Of a stretch of 14,489 nt of DNA, positions 13,187 to 14,489 are shown piece by piece. Both the position numbers and the translations under genes were made by a program. A model generated the notes under the pieces. That model saw nothing but the letters and a program-made list of their open reading frames with translations, had not been told where the DNA came from and did not search any database. Source of the DNA: JBBQNY01 sp038221545 (lineage in GTDB: Bacteria > Pseudomonadota > Gammaproteobacteria > Xanthomonadales > Ahniellaceae); contig JBBRIE010000061.1 in the NCBI GenBank assembly GCA_038221545.1, positions 1 through 14,489 of the forward strand. The letters are read 5' to 3'. The first letter of the stretch is position 1. Each line of letters opens with the position of its first letter.

Positions 13187-14489
13187 ATGGCAGTCAGCAC
13201 GTTCGACCTCTTCAAGATCGGCATCGGTCCGAGTTCCTCGCACACCGTGGGCCCGATGCGCGCGGCCGCCCGGTTCGCGGAGAAGTGGCTGCTGGAAGCG
13301 GGACGGCTCGAGGACGTCCGGCGCGTGCGTGCCGAGGTCTTCGGATCGCTGGCATTGACCGGCCGCGGCCATGGGACCGACAAGGCCCTGCTGCTCGGGC
13401 TCGAGGGTAATTGGCCGAATGCCATCGACCCGGACATCATCCCGGCAACACTCGAGCGGATCCGGACGGAGCAGCGGCTCAACCTGCTGGGCCGGCATCC
13501 CGTTGCGTTCGTGGAGAAGCGCGACCTGGTGTTCAACAAACGCCAGAAACTGCCATACCACACCAACGGCATGCGCTTTTCGGCGTTCAGCGCGAACGAC
13601 GAGTTGATTGCGACGCGCGACTACTACTCGGTCGGCGGTGGTTTCGTGGTCAACCAGGACGAGGCGGCGGAAGACCGCATCGTTGCCGATACCACCGCAT
13701 TGCCGCACCCGTTTCATAGCGGCGACGAACTGCTTGCGGAGTGCGAACGTTCCGGCCTGACCATGTCCCAGATCATGTTCGCCAATGAGCAGGTCTGGCG
13801 TAGCGGGGAGGATATCCGCGCAGGCCTGCGTGAACTCTGGTCGGCCATGCAGCGTTGCGTGGCGCGCGGCATCGCGCAATCCGGGACGCTGCCCGGTGGG
13901 CTGCACGTCAAGCGGCGCGCGCCGTCGTTGTTCGCGGAGCTTTCGAGCCAGCCCGAGGCGGCGCTGCGCGACCCGCTCACGGTGCTCGACTGGGTCAACC
14001 TCTACGCACTCGCGGTCAATGAGGAGAACGCCGCGGGCGGAAGGGTAGTCACCGCGCCGACCAATGGCGCGGCCGGGATCATTCCATCGGTGCTCCATTA
14101 CTACGACCGCTTCATCCCCGGCGCGAAGGAAGCCGGCGTCTTCGATTTCCTGCTGACCGCGGCCGCGGTCGGCATCCTCTACAAGGAGAATGCCTCGATC
14201 TCGGGCGCGGAAGTCGGTTGCCAGGGGGAAGTCGGCGTGGCCTGTTCGATGGCGGCGGCGGGATTGACGGCCGCACTCGGTGGCACGCCCGGCCAGATCG
14301 AGAATGCCGCCGAGATTGGCATGGAGCACAATCTCGGCCTCACCTGCGACCCGATCGGCGGCCTCGTGCAGATCCCCTGCATTGAGCGCAACGCCATGGG
14401 CGCGGTCAAGGCGATCAACGCGTCGCGCATGGCGTTGCGCGGCGACGGCAAGCACAAGGTCTCGCTGGACAAGGTCATCCGAACCATGC
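13187..14489 (+). CDS. sdaA: L-serine ammonia-lyase (iron-sulfur), partial at window end
   Basis: This enzyme deaminates L-serine to pyruvate and ammonia in the cytosol using a [4Fe-4S] cluster. The frame is open from ATG 13187 to the window end, giving 434 residues; family members are near 455-460, so only the last 20-30 are missing. It is the single-chain type. Visible features are FDLFKIGIGPSSSHTVGPM at 6-24, the substrate-loop ALTGRGHGTDKA at 56-67, VVTAPTNGAAGIIP at 287-300, and the cluster cysteines C345 (EVGCQGEVGVAC), C387 and C398 (LTCDPIGGLVQIPCIERN). These match the three cysteine ligands of the family. The start is well placed because FDLF begins within a few residues of the N-terminus in homologues. 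A TAGAAT hexamer lies six bases before the ATG. Confidence 0.96.
   Translation, partial: MAVSTFDLFKIGIGPSSSHTVGPMRAAARFAEKWLLEAGRLEDVRRVRAEVFGSLALTGRGHGTDKALLLGLEGNWPNAIDPDIIPATLERIRTEQRLNLLGRHPVAFVEKRDLVFNKRQKLPYHTNGMRFSAFSANDELIATRDYYSVGGGFVVNQDEAAEDRIVADTTALPHPFHSGDELLAECERSGLTMSQIMFANEQVWRSGEDIRAGLRELWSAMQRCVARGIAQSGTLPGGLHVKRRAPSLFAELSSQPEAALRDPLTVLDWVNLYALAVNEENAAGGRVVTAPTNGAAGIIPSVLHYYDRFIPGAKEAGVFDFLLTAAAVGILYKENASISGAEVGCQGEVGVACSMAAAGLTAALGGTPGQIENAAEIGMEHNLGLTCDPIGGLVQIPCIERNAMGAVKAINASRMALRGDGKHKVSLDKVIRTM

Noticed and set aside
13106..14455. Minus-strand open frame of 449 codons
   Set aside because: It is antisense to sdaA, whose frame is supported by motifs along its whole length.
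1..14489. CRISPR arrays, tRNA or rRNA genes, insertion sequences, cobalamin riboswitch
   Set aside because: No spaced repeats, RNA-gene signatures, transposase-like products or riboswitch core were seen; the BtuF-like gene is coupled to pdxH and has no leader of its own.

Overview
The window is GC-rich, densely packed bacterial chromosome. The evidence points to a gammaproteobacterium, with a Xanthomonadales-like flavour: proC-yggT adjacency, an aroK-aroB-(WGR)-hemE run, an SdaA-type iron-sulfur serine dehydratase, an exosortase of the XrtH type, and a beta-propeller/Y_Y_Y hybrid histidine kinase. The lineage is inferred from gene content only; no rRNA or tRNA is present. No insertion sequence, phage gene or CRISPR array was seen, and no gene-free stretch exceeds 300 bases.

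Layout. (1) 1-998, plus strand: the 3' part of proC, then yggT. (2) 780-3934, minus strand, read right to left: exosortase xrtH, an OmpR-family response regulator, pdxH, and a signal-less BtuF-fold binding protein whose start overlaps the pdxH stop. Its open frame runs about 220 bases into yggT from the opposite strand. (3) 3830-4055: an exact-period 113-bp tandem duplication of the start of xrtH. The outer copy is a 38-codon ORF whose stop overlaps the xrtH start, and it fills most of the divergent gap between xrtH and aroK. (4) 4084-7154, plus strand: aroK, aroB (probable TTG start), a small WGR-domain protein and hemE. (5) 7190-10861, minus strand: a 1223-residue membrane hybrid histidine kinase, convergent with hemE. 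(6) 10970-12853, plus strand, divergent from the kinase: cytochrome b561 and a YceI protein joined by an ATGA overlap, then a sugar O-methyltransferase-like gene. (7) 12867-13109, minus strand: a small glutaredoxin-like protein. (8) 13187 to the end, plus strand: sdaA, cut off by the window end.

Most genes are housekeeping: proline, shikimate/chorismate, haem and pyridoxal phosphate synthesis, and serine catabolism. The unusual parts are the exosortase with its duplicated start and neighbouring regulator, the antisense overlap of the BtuF-like gene with yggT, two adjacent inverted repeats in the kinase/cytochrome divergent region, and start codons placed 6-7 bases after -10-like hexamers, which suggests leaderless transcription of several genes.
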